Positions 41,128-56,100 of a stretch of 64,000 bases of DNA are shown here, piece by piece. The translations under genes and the position numbers were made by a program. The stretch is from assembly GCA_963082975.1 (NCBI GenBank), contig OY720346.1, positions 28,948,720 through 29,012,719 of the forward strand, read 5' to 3'. How positions within the stretch are numbered: position 1 is the first letter of the stretch; every line of letters begins with the position of its first letter. The notes beneath the pieces are model-generated. The model searched no databases. It saw nothing but the letters and a program-made list of their open reading frames with translations, and had not been told where the DNA came from. The DNA comes from Labia minor (taxonomy: Eukaryota > Arthropoda > Insecta > Dermaptera > Spongiphoridae).

Positions 41128-44100
41128 TATATATAAACAATTTATATTTTTGCATGACAAGTTTAATATGCAAAAAACAAAACAAATATATTATAAAAAA
41201 AATCTTAGCATGAGAAACATGACAAATGAATAAATTTTTTTTTCTCTTTGAATTATTATTTAAACTTTATCATAAAATAAAATAAACCTACACAAAAAGT
41301 ATTATTCTACAAAAAAAAAGAATAAAAAAAATGCAAAAACATATCCTTTCCAGAGATAAAAAATATCTCACTTGAAAATTATAGTATAATAATATTCCTC
41401 GCCTCCCTAATTATCAGAGAAATAATATTTCAGTTTACTTTTCGGTGGACGATTAACGAACATTTTTTTTTTGTTTCTTTACCTTTCAAAAGCAAAAAAA
41501 TCAATTCTGATTTGGATGTGGGCGGTGTGGGAGGATGAACGCTATAGATTTTAAACTTGTTTTTTTTTTTGGTTGAGTTCTTTTGTAAATGAATTATATT
41601 TTATAAAATGAAAAATATTCTACTTAAAAAAATAACCATTGATTAAGAATTTTTAATTTTAATTAATATTATTACTGCTAACACACATACACATTCGAGT
41701 GTATAAGTATCATAAATATATGTGAAGAAGTTGATATACAAAATCTTATCTTTTTTAGTTTTATCATAACAACAGTATTAAAAATTAAATTCTCAAAAAA
41801 AAAAAATGTAAAAAATAGTATTTGTATTATTTAGGTCTTTCGTGTTTTATAGTTTAGCCTACTTTTTTATTTTCACTTTTTGATAAGATCATCGTTTTAT
41901 TATTATTATTATTATTATTATGTTGTTCTCTTCTTTAATTTTTTTATTTATTTATTTTTTTGTTTAATAATAGAGAGAAAATGTATTCTATATCATGTGC
42001 TTTAATAAGTAAATAGTTCAACTCTCTATGGTGTTATAGCCATCAAAATAACTAATATACACAACTTTTCGACCTATTTAATTTTAATCTAGATTGAAAA
42101 ATTCTGAAAAATTGTTACGAGTATAAATAGTAAATTAAAATATAAATCTCATTGAAAAGTATGATTATTATTAATAATATCTTTATAAATGAATATCCGA
42201 AAGTTAATGAAGTAACTAACTCGTAAAAGGAATCATATCAATAAATAGTTACATAAAATAAATCAATAAATACCTATAACTATTAGAATGTAAAGAATAA
42301 AATAAAATATTATTGGCCATCATTATTTCAGGCAAAAATATTTTCACTGCATTAATTCTGAAAAATATGGAGAGGGGGCTACATACCTAAACAGTACCAC
42401 ATATTATAAATAGTTTAAAAGATTTAAATACCAAATTTAGGCATTGGTTTAGGAATAAAACCAGATAAGGAGGAAGAAAATTGATTATAACACTAAGGCC
42501 GATCAACCGAAAAAAAATAAGTTGACCTGTGGCCAGGTCCGAACCGACCGACGGTTTGAAATAAATTAATTTCCAGCTACAGAAACAATTTCAAATAATT
42601 TTCATATATCTATTAATGTAATAAAAAACAGATAGGCATACATAAATAATAAATATAAACATTTTTAATTTTATTTTATTTATAATATATATGCAAGACC
42701 AGGCTGTGACGTCATGAATGGCTGGATGACGTCATATAATTTTAAATCAAGAAAAAACTAATAAATATGATTTTTCTCGAGGATAAAACCAATACAAAGT
42801 GCATGATTCGTGGTGATATATAAAAAAATCTCCTTTGGTGTGAAAATAACCCTTTCCTTCCTATCGTCGATCGCTAATACTACCACTTCCGGTTTCCGGA
42901 ATTGCACCAAAAGTTGATCAATTCATCCCACTGATGCATTAAGTAAATATACCAAATTTCATCAAAATCGGTTGAGCCGTTCAGGCTGTACACATCTATA
43001 CGGACGGACGGACAGACGGACGGACAGACATCATGCTAAAAATACTTTTTTCTGTTTAGAAAATGCATGATTCGTGGAGATATGTAAAAATATCCACATG
43101 TGAAATTTGGTGTGAAAACAATACCTCCCTTACTATCGTCGGTCGGTAAAAATTGGAGGTGAGATTTGCTGAGAATCAGAAATTGGACAGGAGGAAAACA
43201 ATATCAACATTCATCAAAAGATGTGAACTATTGAACAGCATAATCTAAGGAAGGGGAAACGTAAATGATTATAGAAACAGAAAAAATGATGATGCAGAAT
43301 TTAGATTCTAAATGAACTGCTGCCATCCTATCGTTATATAGGATAAATATAAGTGAAGAGACAGGTCACTTACCTCTGAATAAAACTTTTAACAATAAAT
43401 GAAATAATAAAACGCCCCTTTTTAATCATAGATACTTCAATGAGGATAATTACATTGTAATGTAAAGCACTTACATAACCAAACATAAATAAACTTTGGG
43501 AATCAAAATTCTAGTATTTATTCAATTACCATACTTAAGGACCCAAAACTATTGAAGCTAAAAGTAATATAAACTAAGGAAACAACGTATAAAACATACA
43601 ACAAACGAAATAACTAAAGTGGTAATAACTACTATATAAATCAGTGGCCGGGAAGTTTTTAGTCATTACCCTAACATATTTTTGTGTTTATCGATATAAA
43701 ATCTACATTCTAAAATAAACAAAAACAGCAAAGTAAATGTATATTATTTTTTATTTAATAAATTAATTGAAATTTGTTTAAGTAAATAAATAAACATTAA
43801 CATAATTGAAATGTTTTGATTAATTTCATTTTTTGCATTACTAAATTCATTTCTATAACTCAACAAGCAGATATCAGATAATTGACTGCTTTTTAAAAAG
43901 ATTTGGAAACTTTTAATAATGTTTTTATAATTTTAACTTATTACAGTAAAAATATAATAATTTATAAAATGAAAAATGTCCTTATTACTCCCTATAGTTT
44001 CATAGGTTCCCCATTTAAAGAAATTTATCCCGGATCCCCGACCGCAGATTTAAATCAACGATACGGGAAAAAAATCTAAATTCTAGATTTATTTTAAATT

Positions 44101-47100
44101 TTAAAAAATAATTTTATAAAAGTTATTTTTAAATTGATTTATTATTTTTGACTTGTTGATTATTTGATTTGTTGCATATTTGTCTTTTTTTTAAATAAAT
44201 AAACATTAATAAAGTGACTTTTGTAATTAACCCGATAATATAATAAATTTTCCAAGTGGATAAAAAAAATAAATGAATGAAAAAGACTTCTCTACTTCTA
44301 AACTAAAAGATAAAATAGAGAAACGTATAATTTTTCAATTTTATTATGCGTTGGTAGATTCATTCCAGTCTTATCTTGTAAACTAAAAGAATGCCATTGG
44401 GTTCTCGACTTTTAACGATAAATGATTGCCTCAGCTGTTGGAATAGACAATGTTCTTTACAATTCTCTTCTTTCCTCCTCCTCCTCCTACTCCTTCGCCC
44501 TTATCCACCATAATAAGCACTAAACAGCAAGTTCGTAGTCTCTCTAATTACTCACATTCATTACGAGTTACCCTTCAGGCAGTTTGTTAAAACATACAAG
44601 AGAGGATTCATTAAATGTCTAAAGAGAGAATCTAACCATTCAACACCCACTTCATTTTTATCTACATCATATCCTTCTAAATTCTTTTACATAAATTATA
44701 ATTAATGAGTTCTTTTTCCTTATTTAAATTTAAAATATATTTATTTAATTTTTTAATTATTGTTTTATTAGTAATTGGATATTTATTAACTTGGCATATA
44801 CTAAGGCATGGGCGGGCAACCCAATTGACCTCACGGGCTACTTTGCAAGTCCCATAATTTTTTTGAATATATGGATGCATCATAGAATGTAATTTTCATT
44901 ATTTTAACCATTATAAAATAAATATAATTTGTAAAAGTGTGAGATGAATCTTCCGGGCAATAAAAATTGTTAAAAATAGTTATCACGGTTAGTTACTCTT
45001 TCACTAAATCAGTGTTTCCCAACCTTTTTTGTGCCATGCCCCACCTAAGCCCTTCTAAAATTCTTATGCCCCCTATGTAACATATACATCATTTTTAATA
45101 TTAAAAAGGGTTAAGCTCATGTCAAGTCCATTTTCAAATTGCCCCCTGTCGGGCGTGGGCCCTACGTAGGGAAACACTGCACTAGATGGTAAAAGAAGGC
45201 TTTCATTTAATCAATCATTGTAAAGTGTTCAAATATCTAGCGAAATTATATTTATAGAATATAGAATATAGAATAAATATTACAGAATAATATATAGATT
45301 ATTTATTTCAAGAAACAAAAAAAATCTATAATATAAACAATTTTTTAAAAACTAAAAATTTCTCTAAACTTGCATAGAAAATTCTAAAGAATTTTTAAGT
45401 TTCTTACAATTTGTTCATAATTTATTCTTGAAATTTTTATTATTTATTTATCTATTGTAAATTTTTGTTGTTATTATTTATTTTACATTTTGTTATTATT
45501 TACATAAAATTGTTGTAATCATGATCAAAGAGATTCCCTTTACAGTCCCCCATTGGGCCTGTGATTATATTGCTGTGATATGTTATTATTTATTTACCGA
45601 TTGTCGGTATTTCGGAGAAAAAATAGTTTTTTTATCCAAGTGAACCATCCTGGAATCGAAAGTCTACACACAATGGAATCAGTCATAATGTCGACGGCTC
45701 AATTCTCCCTGAAGGAGTTTCTTGTTTAAAAATAAAATTAATGTTTGATAGAAATGATGAATGATTTCTTCGTGGCATAAATAACAGTTGTGTGTAAGTG
45801 TCTTAAAACTCCAAAGAATAATTATAATAATAAATAAAAAGTAGTAAATATTTAGGTTTTTATAATAAAGATGAAGAAGGAAAAATGAGGATTTTTTTTA
45901 GAATTAAATAATAAAGTTATTATTTGTAATATATCAATTATTACCTACATAAAATTACTCTTTAATTTTCATTAAATTAAAGTTCAAGATATAATCGATT
46001 GAATAATTTAAATAACTCCAAGTTGTACTCCTTTATATTCAGTTCAAGTTAAATTAATATCAAATTAGATTACACATTTATATTCAAAATACGTATCAAC
46101 ACAAATTTCAATAAAAATCTTCATATAATATGGTTGGAATTAAATAATAATTTTAATATTTGTAACATAACAATTATTTCTGGGTTTAAATTTTAAAAAG
46201 TATAAACATAACATTGATTTAGAATTTTTTTTGTTATTGACCCCCGGGATTTTATTCAAAGTGTTTTAAATATTATGTCGACCATATTGAAATAAATGTG
46301 ATGTGAAATAGATTTTAATAGTCATATTATACTTTGTAGTTTTCCGGAAATTATGTGCAATACTAGGTAAATTTCCATTTATTCAAAAGCCAATAAGAAG
46401 ATTACCGGTTACAATCAGGTTACTCTATTTGTCTTTAGTTTTTCAAAAGTAAGTATTTTCTTTTTTCAAGTAACGATTAATTAATTTTCCAATACAAATA
46501 ACAAAATAGATCTACTTTTCCTGAGGACGTTTATTCTAGAAAAAGGGATTATATTAATCCCAATAAATCAGAGCAGTATCTTGAGTTTTAAAAGCACGTG
46601 CTTGGTAGAGATGATCTATAGTAACTTGAGAAGGTGCTTGAGGATGATATAGGTAGTAAATTAAAAAAAAATTTTACTGATAAGTATTTTCTTTTTATAA
46701 TCTAGAATCTAGAAGAACTTAATAGTCGCTAAAATATAAAAAACAATTTAAAAAAATAAAAAACATCTAATTATTTAAATAAAAGTTTTTTTGAATATTT
46801 TGCATTTACCACTCTGTAATTTTTTATTTTAAAAATTTTAAAGATTTATTAAATTAAAAAATAAAATAATATTAAATATTATGGACAATTATTAAACTTA
46901 AACTAAACGTTAATTATTATAAATCTTTATCAACTTCCAAAAAAGTCTCCCCATCATCAACTCGGTTTAAAAAACATAATAAATATGTATTTCTTTTCTT
47001 TATTATATATATCTAGAAAATTAGACTTCAATATTCTTAATTTCAGTAATCAGTTTTTATTTTCATAACCACACACCTCCATCCAATTCTCAATATCTCA

Positions 47101-50100
47101 TAATTCACTCTCCTAACTGATTTTTTTATTACCTTCCCTCCGCATTCTTGGTCTACCCTCTAGTCTTTTTCCAAATGGTTTCCCCCATTATATATTTTTC
47201 ACCATTCTTCTTCCATTGGAACTTAAATAACCTTAAAATGTATCTTAATCTTCTGAATTTTATAATTGTAACTTTTCTTTATTCACATAATCTAAATTTT
47301 ATTCAAATACATTTTTTTTCTTTTCATTCTGAAAAGAATATTATTTATTTTTTTTATTATTATTAATCTCATTCATTATATTTTTTTCTTTTTATTTCAT
47401 TCCTTCAACAAAGTGCAAATTTAATTGTTTACATAAAAGATTAAACAAGCCCCAAATTACTTTTAGTCAAATATATTTATCTTTCTTGATATTATGTTTA
47501 TTTTAGTTTTTTTAACAGACAGCTCTTTTTGTTCTGAATTTTATTAAACAAAAAAAAAAAAGATTTATTTTTATATTTAAATAATTTTGATATTTAAAAA
47601 AATAAACATAGAATGTGTGTATGTATGTATGAACGGGTAAGTGAAAGAAATTTCCCCCTAAGAACTTTCGAGTAAAATACCACCATAAAAATAAACATAA
47701 AATATTTTCGGACAAATACAAAAAATAATATTTATTAGTATTTCAATTATTCATGTTGCCGTTGTTTCTTATGAAAATTTTAAAAATAATAAAAAATTTG
47801 AATATTTCTTTCCTTTTATTTTCCTTTAAAAATTGTAACATGTAAACGTTAGATAAATCTTATCTAATTTGGGTTAATTAATATTCCTAAATGTTTTACA
47901 ATCACTTGTAAAAGATATTTATAAAAACTAAAATTATTATAAAAATATTTAATCGTTTTATATGTAATTTTAAATTTAGAAAAAAGGGTCTTCAAAAATA
48001 AACATCTTTAAATTAATTTCAATTTCAATTATTTCCATTTCCAAATAGGTAATTAAATTGAAAAAATGCATTTTTTGTAATATTAAAACAGTGATTACCA
48101 AAGTGGGCGATACCGCCCCTCATGGACGCTGGAGCGATCTAGGGGCGGTGATGGCCTCAGGTGCATTTAGGGAAAATTACTTGTATATTACTTTTCGATT
48201 CTGAGATAAATAAATAGATACATAAATTCAATGTTTCTAATTTACACCTTTATATATAATATTTTACAAATAGGTACATTTAACTTTCTGTTTAATTGAT
48301 ATTAAAATTAAAAAAGTTAATTTCAAAGGAGGCGCTGAGTAAATTTTTTTCTGGAAAGGGGTGTGTGTGTGTGGGGGGGTTGGCCAAATAAATTTGTGAA
48401 CCACTGTATTAAAGGGTCAATTTTTATAGTAAGTGAGACACTTAAAATTGGTTTAGAAAATTTTATTTCCAAAATTAGTTTTGTTTATTAATATATTGTT
48501 TTCTATATCTTTATAATATTGATTAGTTTTTGAACTTCATAAACATCAGGAAAATATAATCTATTATTTATATTTAGCAAAGTTTGTAGCGATGTTGAAA
48601 TAAAAGGATTTTCATTCTTCCAGGCGCCATTTTCTAAGAAAATTCCATTCGATTTCAGTTTTCCCCAATTTCCATATTTCTACTTTTATATTGTCAGACC
48701 ATAGGTATCTTATTAAAATAAAAAAATATTCCCTATTCCTTATTCTTTATTCCCGAACAGAGAAAATATTAAATTTATTATTTTATATCTCGAATAAAGA
48801 TATATCATGTGAAACATGTGTTACAAAAGGCCAAGTAAACAATAAACTTTAAAGAAAAATTTTTAATATAAAAATGTTATCAATAAATTCATAAGAAAAT
48901 TAATTTTTGTATTTATATATGTTTATTCAGCCAAAAAAAAAAATAAATAAATAAAAAAATAAAAAAAGAAGGTTGAAAGTTAAACTTTTACAGTTTAAAA
49001 TAATTAAATTTCTCCTTCATGTTTAAAAATTTGTTTTTCTTAGAAAGTTTGCTTTTGAATTGATATATATATATATGAAGTAAATAGGTATATAAGAAGT
49101 GTATTTATGTAATAATTAAAAAAAGATCTTGATAAGTTTTATAAAATATTGTTTAGAGAAGGGAAGAGTGGGAGCGAAAGAGGGTGGGTTGATGAGTGAG
49201 AGTCTCATGTTTATTTTATTTTATTTTATGGCAAAAGCTGAGTTTGAATAATATGCACATTTAACTCAAAATATGAAAGGCATTTTTGTCATTTAGAATT
49301 TTTGCAATAATATTTATTTAAAGGCTAACGCTTTATATATATAACATTTATAAAGGTCATTAATTAAATATATATACTGGCAGTTTTCACATAGAATTTT
49401 ATTTATATATTAAAAAAAAATATAATTTCTTTTGAATATGTCTATAAATACCTGGTGCGGCTGCCCGGTTGTCTAAATATTAATCTAGGAAATAATCATC
49501 TTCCAGATGATATATAGTGTAAGAGATATGCCCTTCAATAGGGAAATAGCATTACAATGCTATAAATAAACAAGTATACAAATATTGACATCCTCAAGTT
49601 TGGGAAATTGTCTTGTAAACAATATAAAGAAGGTTCTCGAGAACTATTGTCTTGAATTGAACGTTAGAATAACAATAAATTACCTGGAATATTTCTTTTT
49701 ATTGGCACATTCCAAGATAGAGATAGATAGATTGGAAATGGTTACTTAGGGAGGGAATGTTTTCCCTTGAATGGACAGAGTAGTTAAGATTAATTCTTCG
49801 GCAGACATCACCAGAAGGAGAGATTACCAGGATAATCCCACAGGTCAACGAAGGAGTTAAAAACCCATGGAAGATGGATTATTAAATACCTAAAAGAAGT
49901 AACCCGAAGAATCCCCTCTATGTGCACCGAACAATCTATCTTATTAATAACAGCTAACAATTGCTAATTAAATATTAACTCTTATTTAGTTTATAATATC
50001 AAATACCTTACTTTATTTTATAATTAATTACCATGTTCTAAAGCCTAATGATACCCATTATAATTATATTAAATATTCATTTTGTTATATTAATTTAATA

Positions 50101-53100
50101 CTTATTCTGATTGAATTCAACCTTACATCTGCCCTATCGCTGGATTCCTAAAACTATATTCTATTCACAATAACCAGAGTGCTACCAAATAATATATCAA
50201 ATTTATTCATTTTTAAAACCCATTTTGTTATAACCCAACTCCATACTAAGCCTCCAATATACGACAATATATATTAGTTAAATCAGTAGTCGGCATTGGC
50301 AACTAGTAGCTTTCGAGGTCATGTTATCGCTACAATCTGTGTGTCCTTACATTTGTTATTTATTATTACTAACCACACTTATTTTGTTATATTCAGTTTA
50401 AATAAAATTGATTTCATATTTACTAGAAATGGATGATTAAAAATATTAAATGAATGTAATATTTTTTATGAAAAAGGTTGATTATCGAGATTTTTAAGGT
50501 AGCTTACATTAAAATATAAAAAAGAAATTAATAGCTTTATAAATTCTGAAGACCATTAATTCATCAGTGGTAATGTGGGCCTTACTTAAGAAGAGGATTC
50601 AAATAATAACAGATAATTTATCATTAAATTTAATATTATAAATTATAAAAGATATTTATAAAATGGGGATAGTTCTCGATGATAAAAGAAATAAGTTTCT
50701 TGCTTTTTAGTTTATTTATTTAGTTTAATATTTATAATTTAATATTTATTTTTTCCCAATAGGAATTAAAAATAGATGTATATAATAAATAAATAAATTC
50801 CGATGGTTCAGTACCACATTATTAAAATCATCAAAATCTATAATTATATTCAATATAATATATATATAAATATATATATTTTCAATTTATCGTATACCTA
50901 TATTTAAAACAATGTCTTTTTAATTTTAATCTATTTATTTGAATGGTACCACTGAACTCGAAAGTTCTTAATTTATTGCTTTAAATTCATTAAACTAAAT
51001 TAACAACATTGGAAAGTAAAAAGAGGATACAATTACACCGGAAAGAAAGAAACCTTGAAACTATAATGATTTAATGAATTAGTCATAAAAAACATATGTT
51101 AAGTTGGAAGATTTTTAAAACTTTTCCTAGAACATTGTATATATAAAAGAACCATTGAAATTTTTAAATAAATAGATGTAAGTGTAATGCTCAATTAGTA
51201 TATTTATAATATATAATTTTCCGAACTAAAGTTGGACAAGTGGGTACACCGATTCGTTCTTTAAATGGCGTGTTTATATGGTATATACAAATGGAATTTA
51301 CAAAAGAAATAGAATTCTAATATAAAATTTTCATTTTAATATTTCTGTGGATATCTAATTTAAATGTAAAATTTCCATTTTGGCGGGTTCCTAGTTTTAT
51401 TATGTTCTAGACTAGACCATTCGTAGAATTGCAAATTTGAATGTCGAAAACATTTATTGAAAATATATATATATTAAATATTTATCAACATATATTTTGT
51501 TTAATAATTTTTTTCTGTTTTATTGGTCGCCTAGACCCAATTAGTTAATTTAGAAAATAATAGCCTGCATTTTAAAATGGAGTTTGGCTTTCATTTTTTT
51601 CATTCATGAATAGACAATATATTAGAAAGTACATTAATATGAAAATCTGAAAAGAATTACTCAAATCTTATATTTGATTATCTGTATACATTCGAAGTAG
51701 GATAATTAGATTGTAAGGTTACATTATTGTATTTCATTAAATCATATTAATTGATGAAATTAAAATAAAGATTTGAAAATAAAATAAAATAATAACAAAT
51801 AAATTAAGTTATGAAATGAAATTAATTGATAGCATAGCTTTTAAATAAAATATGATATTCCTGTTTGGAAGAAGGATCTGAGTTAATATATATATATATA
51901 AACGTAAAAAAGAGGCTATTATGGAAAAGGGAGTTCCATCAGAGACCACTTTCTAACAGAAATAAAATTATAATAATGAATTCTATAATCTATTTTTATT
52001 AAATATAAAATATCTATTTACCTTAGATTCAAGATCAGCATATCGATGATGTTGTTCACGTAATCGTGCTAATAAATCCCTTTCTCGTTGAGCACCCTTT
52101 TCAACATCATCCCTTAATGTTTTATTCTCTTCATCTTGACGCCTCATTTGATTTGTACTCACTTGCACCTAATAACAATATACATTTAAATCAGTTAAAA
52201 ATTATTATTATAAAAACAATTTGTAAAAAAGAAATAATATTCCTTTTACAATTAAAGGGATTCTAAAATATGTAGATATATAATTAAAAGATATATTTAC
52301 CATATATATATATTTATAAATATATACTCAAATTAATAAAAATTAAGTAAATTTATAAAAAAAATTATTGTGGTTTAATTTAAATAAAACCTCAAATGGT
52401 AATGATTTTACGCCACACTTGAAAGATATATAATAATAAGATATAATTACCTGTGTTTCAAGTTCCATTACTTTAAGTCTTAATTCTTTTAGTTCTGTTA
52501 ATGCTTCCATTTCTCGAATTCGTGTTGTCATTAATTCTTCTTCAAGACGTTGTGTTTCGTTGCCACGACTTTCCCAAAATAACAATTTCTTTGGCGTGCT
52601 ATCAGGTGCTGGGACAGCTTCTTGACGATGTTCCTATTATATATATAAAAAAAAAATATTAATATGAAAAAAGGAATCTTTGACCATAATAATTTGAAAA
52701 TTCGATTTTCTTTTTTTAACCAAAAGGACAAAAAGTAACCTGTTTACTATTATAACAACAAATTTGTATAAAATAAAAGAATTAATAGTATTAAATATAT
52801 GAATATGGATGTGTCTATAATTTAATAATATGATGAAAATGTCTACCCTACATATTTTAATCTATGGGTCATTAATCCAAAATTTATTTATAATATTTAA
52901 AAGAAAATATTTCGTTTTTTTTTTATATTTTTATAATATTAAATTTGCATTTATATTTCTCATTTATTAGTTTCAAAAGTAATCGAAATTTGAAATATAT
53001 GTAACAAAACATAAATCAACCTTAAAAAATATAAAACTTAACAAGCATAATTTTTAATTAAACATTTAGTGAAGATTAATTTATTGATAAATTTACTTTG

Positions 53101-56100
53101 AAATCATCAAAAGCTTATTCGTTTCAACTGAAAAGTTGTCATGATTGTGTAACAGATAAATTTTGCTACTATATGATTAAATGGATCCCGGACGATTTTT
53201 GTCCGGTATTAAAAACCGGTATTTATGTAAAAATACCGGCATTTTGGTATTACGAATTTACGAATTTTCAAAATGTGTATGATTTTTTAATGACAATAGT
53301 GCCGACAAGTGTAGAATCAGAAAGAGCTTTTTCGGCCGCTGGTTATATTTGTACGAAAATTCGGTCCTTGATGATGAAACGCTTGATTCGTTGTGCGTTG
53401 TTTTTTAAGAGCAAACTTTAATAAACAAAACGCAAGTTATTAATATTAAATACTTTCAATTTATATTTTTATATTTTTTAGTTCTTTAATTATATTTATT
53501 TAATTCTTTAATTATATAATACCATACGAGCCTATTATATGTAAAATGTAACATAGAATTTAATATTTACTTTATTTTACGTTTTTTTGTATCTATCTAC
53601 TCCTACTCTCTCTATGTAATAAAATAAATAATATCTACTCATTTCAGAACAATATTTATTGGATTTCATATATTATTTGTTAAAAAGTCAATATAACAAC
53701 TGAGGTAAGTAGAAATATAGCTAGTAAATTTATTATTAATAATACCGGTATTAATACCGGTATCCCGGTATTTCAAATTTCAAATACCAAATACCGGTAT
53801 TCAGATTTTAGTTCGGTATTGTAAGCCCTAGTTGGACAATCCACCCGTTGAGTAAACCAATTTTCATTGCCCGCCAAAAGAGCTCTCATGGTTTTAACAC
53901 TTTTCCTTCACTCTACGTATAAATAACATATACTATTACACTAGATGAATATTTGTTAAATATAATAAATGAAATAATTAATAATAATTAAATAAATAAA
54001 TAAATTTGTATTTTCTTGGTTAAAATTCATAACAATTGAATAAAATAGTTATATTTAAGGTTGTTATATTTAAGTTAACAATATGATATTAAAATTTGAT
54101 AACAGTCAATGAATTTTTTATAAATTTATGTATTATATTTATTTGTAGAATCATGTCATCTATTTTTTTAACTTTTAATTATAATTATTTATTGTATTAA
54201 TGCGAGGTAAACCTTAAAATTAAATATCTGAGAATGCTGACATGATCATTTTTAAGATTAAGTAACATACGAACAATGTATATTTAAATAAAAATGAAAA
54301 TAGGATTAGAAAAAAACTTAATGAATTAAAGTATGTATACGTTATATCATATTATATATGGGGGTGTAAAAATTTAAGATTTTAATTTATTTTTGTGTGT
54401 TGTCTATCATTTATTTATCAATTAAATAAAATTAACCTGAAGATGTCTTTGCCAATGGGATGACAAATCTGATACGCGTTGACGTAAATCCTTTAATGAG
54501 AGATTCGCTTCCGCTTCACGTAATTTTACAGCTATAAGTTCCTCTTGTAAATGAGCTACACAGTTATCTGGTGTTGTTTCACGTAATGTTTTCTTATCCT
54601 AAAATACAAAAAGAAAAAAATGAGATTTAAATGAATTATATTTAAATATTTAATATTTAATTTAATTTTAATATAACTCAATATAAATACTTTTTATTGG
54701 TGTTTTTTATTTTGATTAAATATATAATTTTTATTAGATAAAAATAAAAAAATTAAAAAATACAAAAAATTTATGCAAAATTAAACAATTTATTATTATT
54801 ATGAGTTTAAAGGTACAACAATAGTAAATTAATAAATTAACAACAATTTTAAAATAAATAATAACAAACGACAATATATAAATATAAAAATACAAGGGAA
54901 TATTTAGAATATATTCAACAATATAAACAAGAATACAAATTAAATAAACCAGATTTGGTTTAATAATTTAATTATGCATAAAAAGTTTTACCAAAGAATA
55001 AAATTGGGTATTCAACAAGAATATGGCGATTATATTAATTAAATATTATATGTTTTATATTTATATATTTTATATAAAGAACGTATTAATGTAGATCTAA
55101 ACCAAAAGAAAATTTTTATAATTATTAATAAATGAATAACTGCTCCCGACTTGGAGCCGGAACTGTTATTCATTGACAGGAGTTTTCAGAACAAGCAAAA
55201 AAAGATGTTTTGTTAGAAAAATAATTATGAATGAAAGTAAATAAGAAGCCCGGTATGAGAAATACTAGTAGTTTGAAAAACGGACAAACTGAGAAAATAA
55301 ATGAAAATATTATGAAAACTAGGAAAAAAACTCAATTGAAATAAAGCTTTGCGTTGTCCTCCAATTTCACAATAATAATAAAATAGTAATTTATTTACGA
55401 GTATAAATATTATGTCAAAGAATCCAGTTTTAATCATCTAAAAAAAATAATTAATGTTTTGATTATTACCTCTTCAAGTTCTTGGATACGTGAACGTAAA
55501 TCTCTTATAAGTACATCATTCTCTGCTTCACTTAATCGAACTTTAACAAGTTCTTGTTGTAAACAAGTAAGTAGTTCATCTTTCTGGCATAATTGTTCTT
55601 TATGTAATGATGCTTCTTCTAAAGAATTTTGCCGAGATGTTTGCTAAAAATTCAGAAGAGAATATATAATATATCTTTATCATATTATTTAATTAATGTT
55701 ATTATACTTTTATTATTCTTAATAATAAATATTAATTGATTTAATAATATTGGTTAATTTTTTTTAATATTTTAAGAATAAAATGTGAAAATGAATTATT
55801 TTTTATTTGAATAATAATAATAATTAGTAATTAATAATTATTAAACAAATAAAATGTTTCAAATCACCTGGAACAAGTAATAAAAATAAAAAAGGGGCGA
55901 CTTACCGTGGCCTCCATTAATAATGAAAGATGTTGAATTTTCTCCAATGCACATTCTAATTGGTGTGTCGTATCTAAATGTGTATGCCTGAGTGCTGTCA
56001 ACTCTCTTTGCATTACAAAAGAGGTCTCTTCTTCCTCAGCTCTTGAAACTTGGCCGCGGACAAGTCGATCTGCAAGTTCACTTGATTCCGCTTCAAGGAG

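Noticed and set aside
42350-43260. A possible gene split by family 1 copy 4
   Set aside because: Text on both sides of the repeat looked briefly coding (RPINRKK, RRKTISTFIKRCE) but no frame is sustained and no family is recognisable.
45535-45725. A second tRNA-derived SINE
   Set aside because: CCATCCTGGAATCGAAAGTC recalls a T-arm but no paired A box or stem was found.
53208-53780. ATACCGGTATT palindromes as a CRISPR-like or regulatory array
   Set aside because: They are irregularly spaced parts of the hAT remnant and its terminal region, with no unique spacers.
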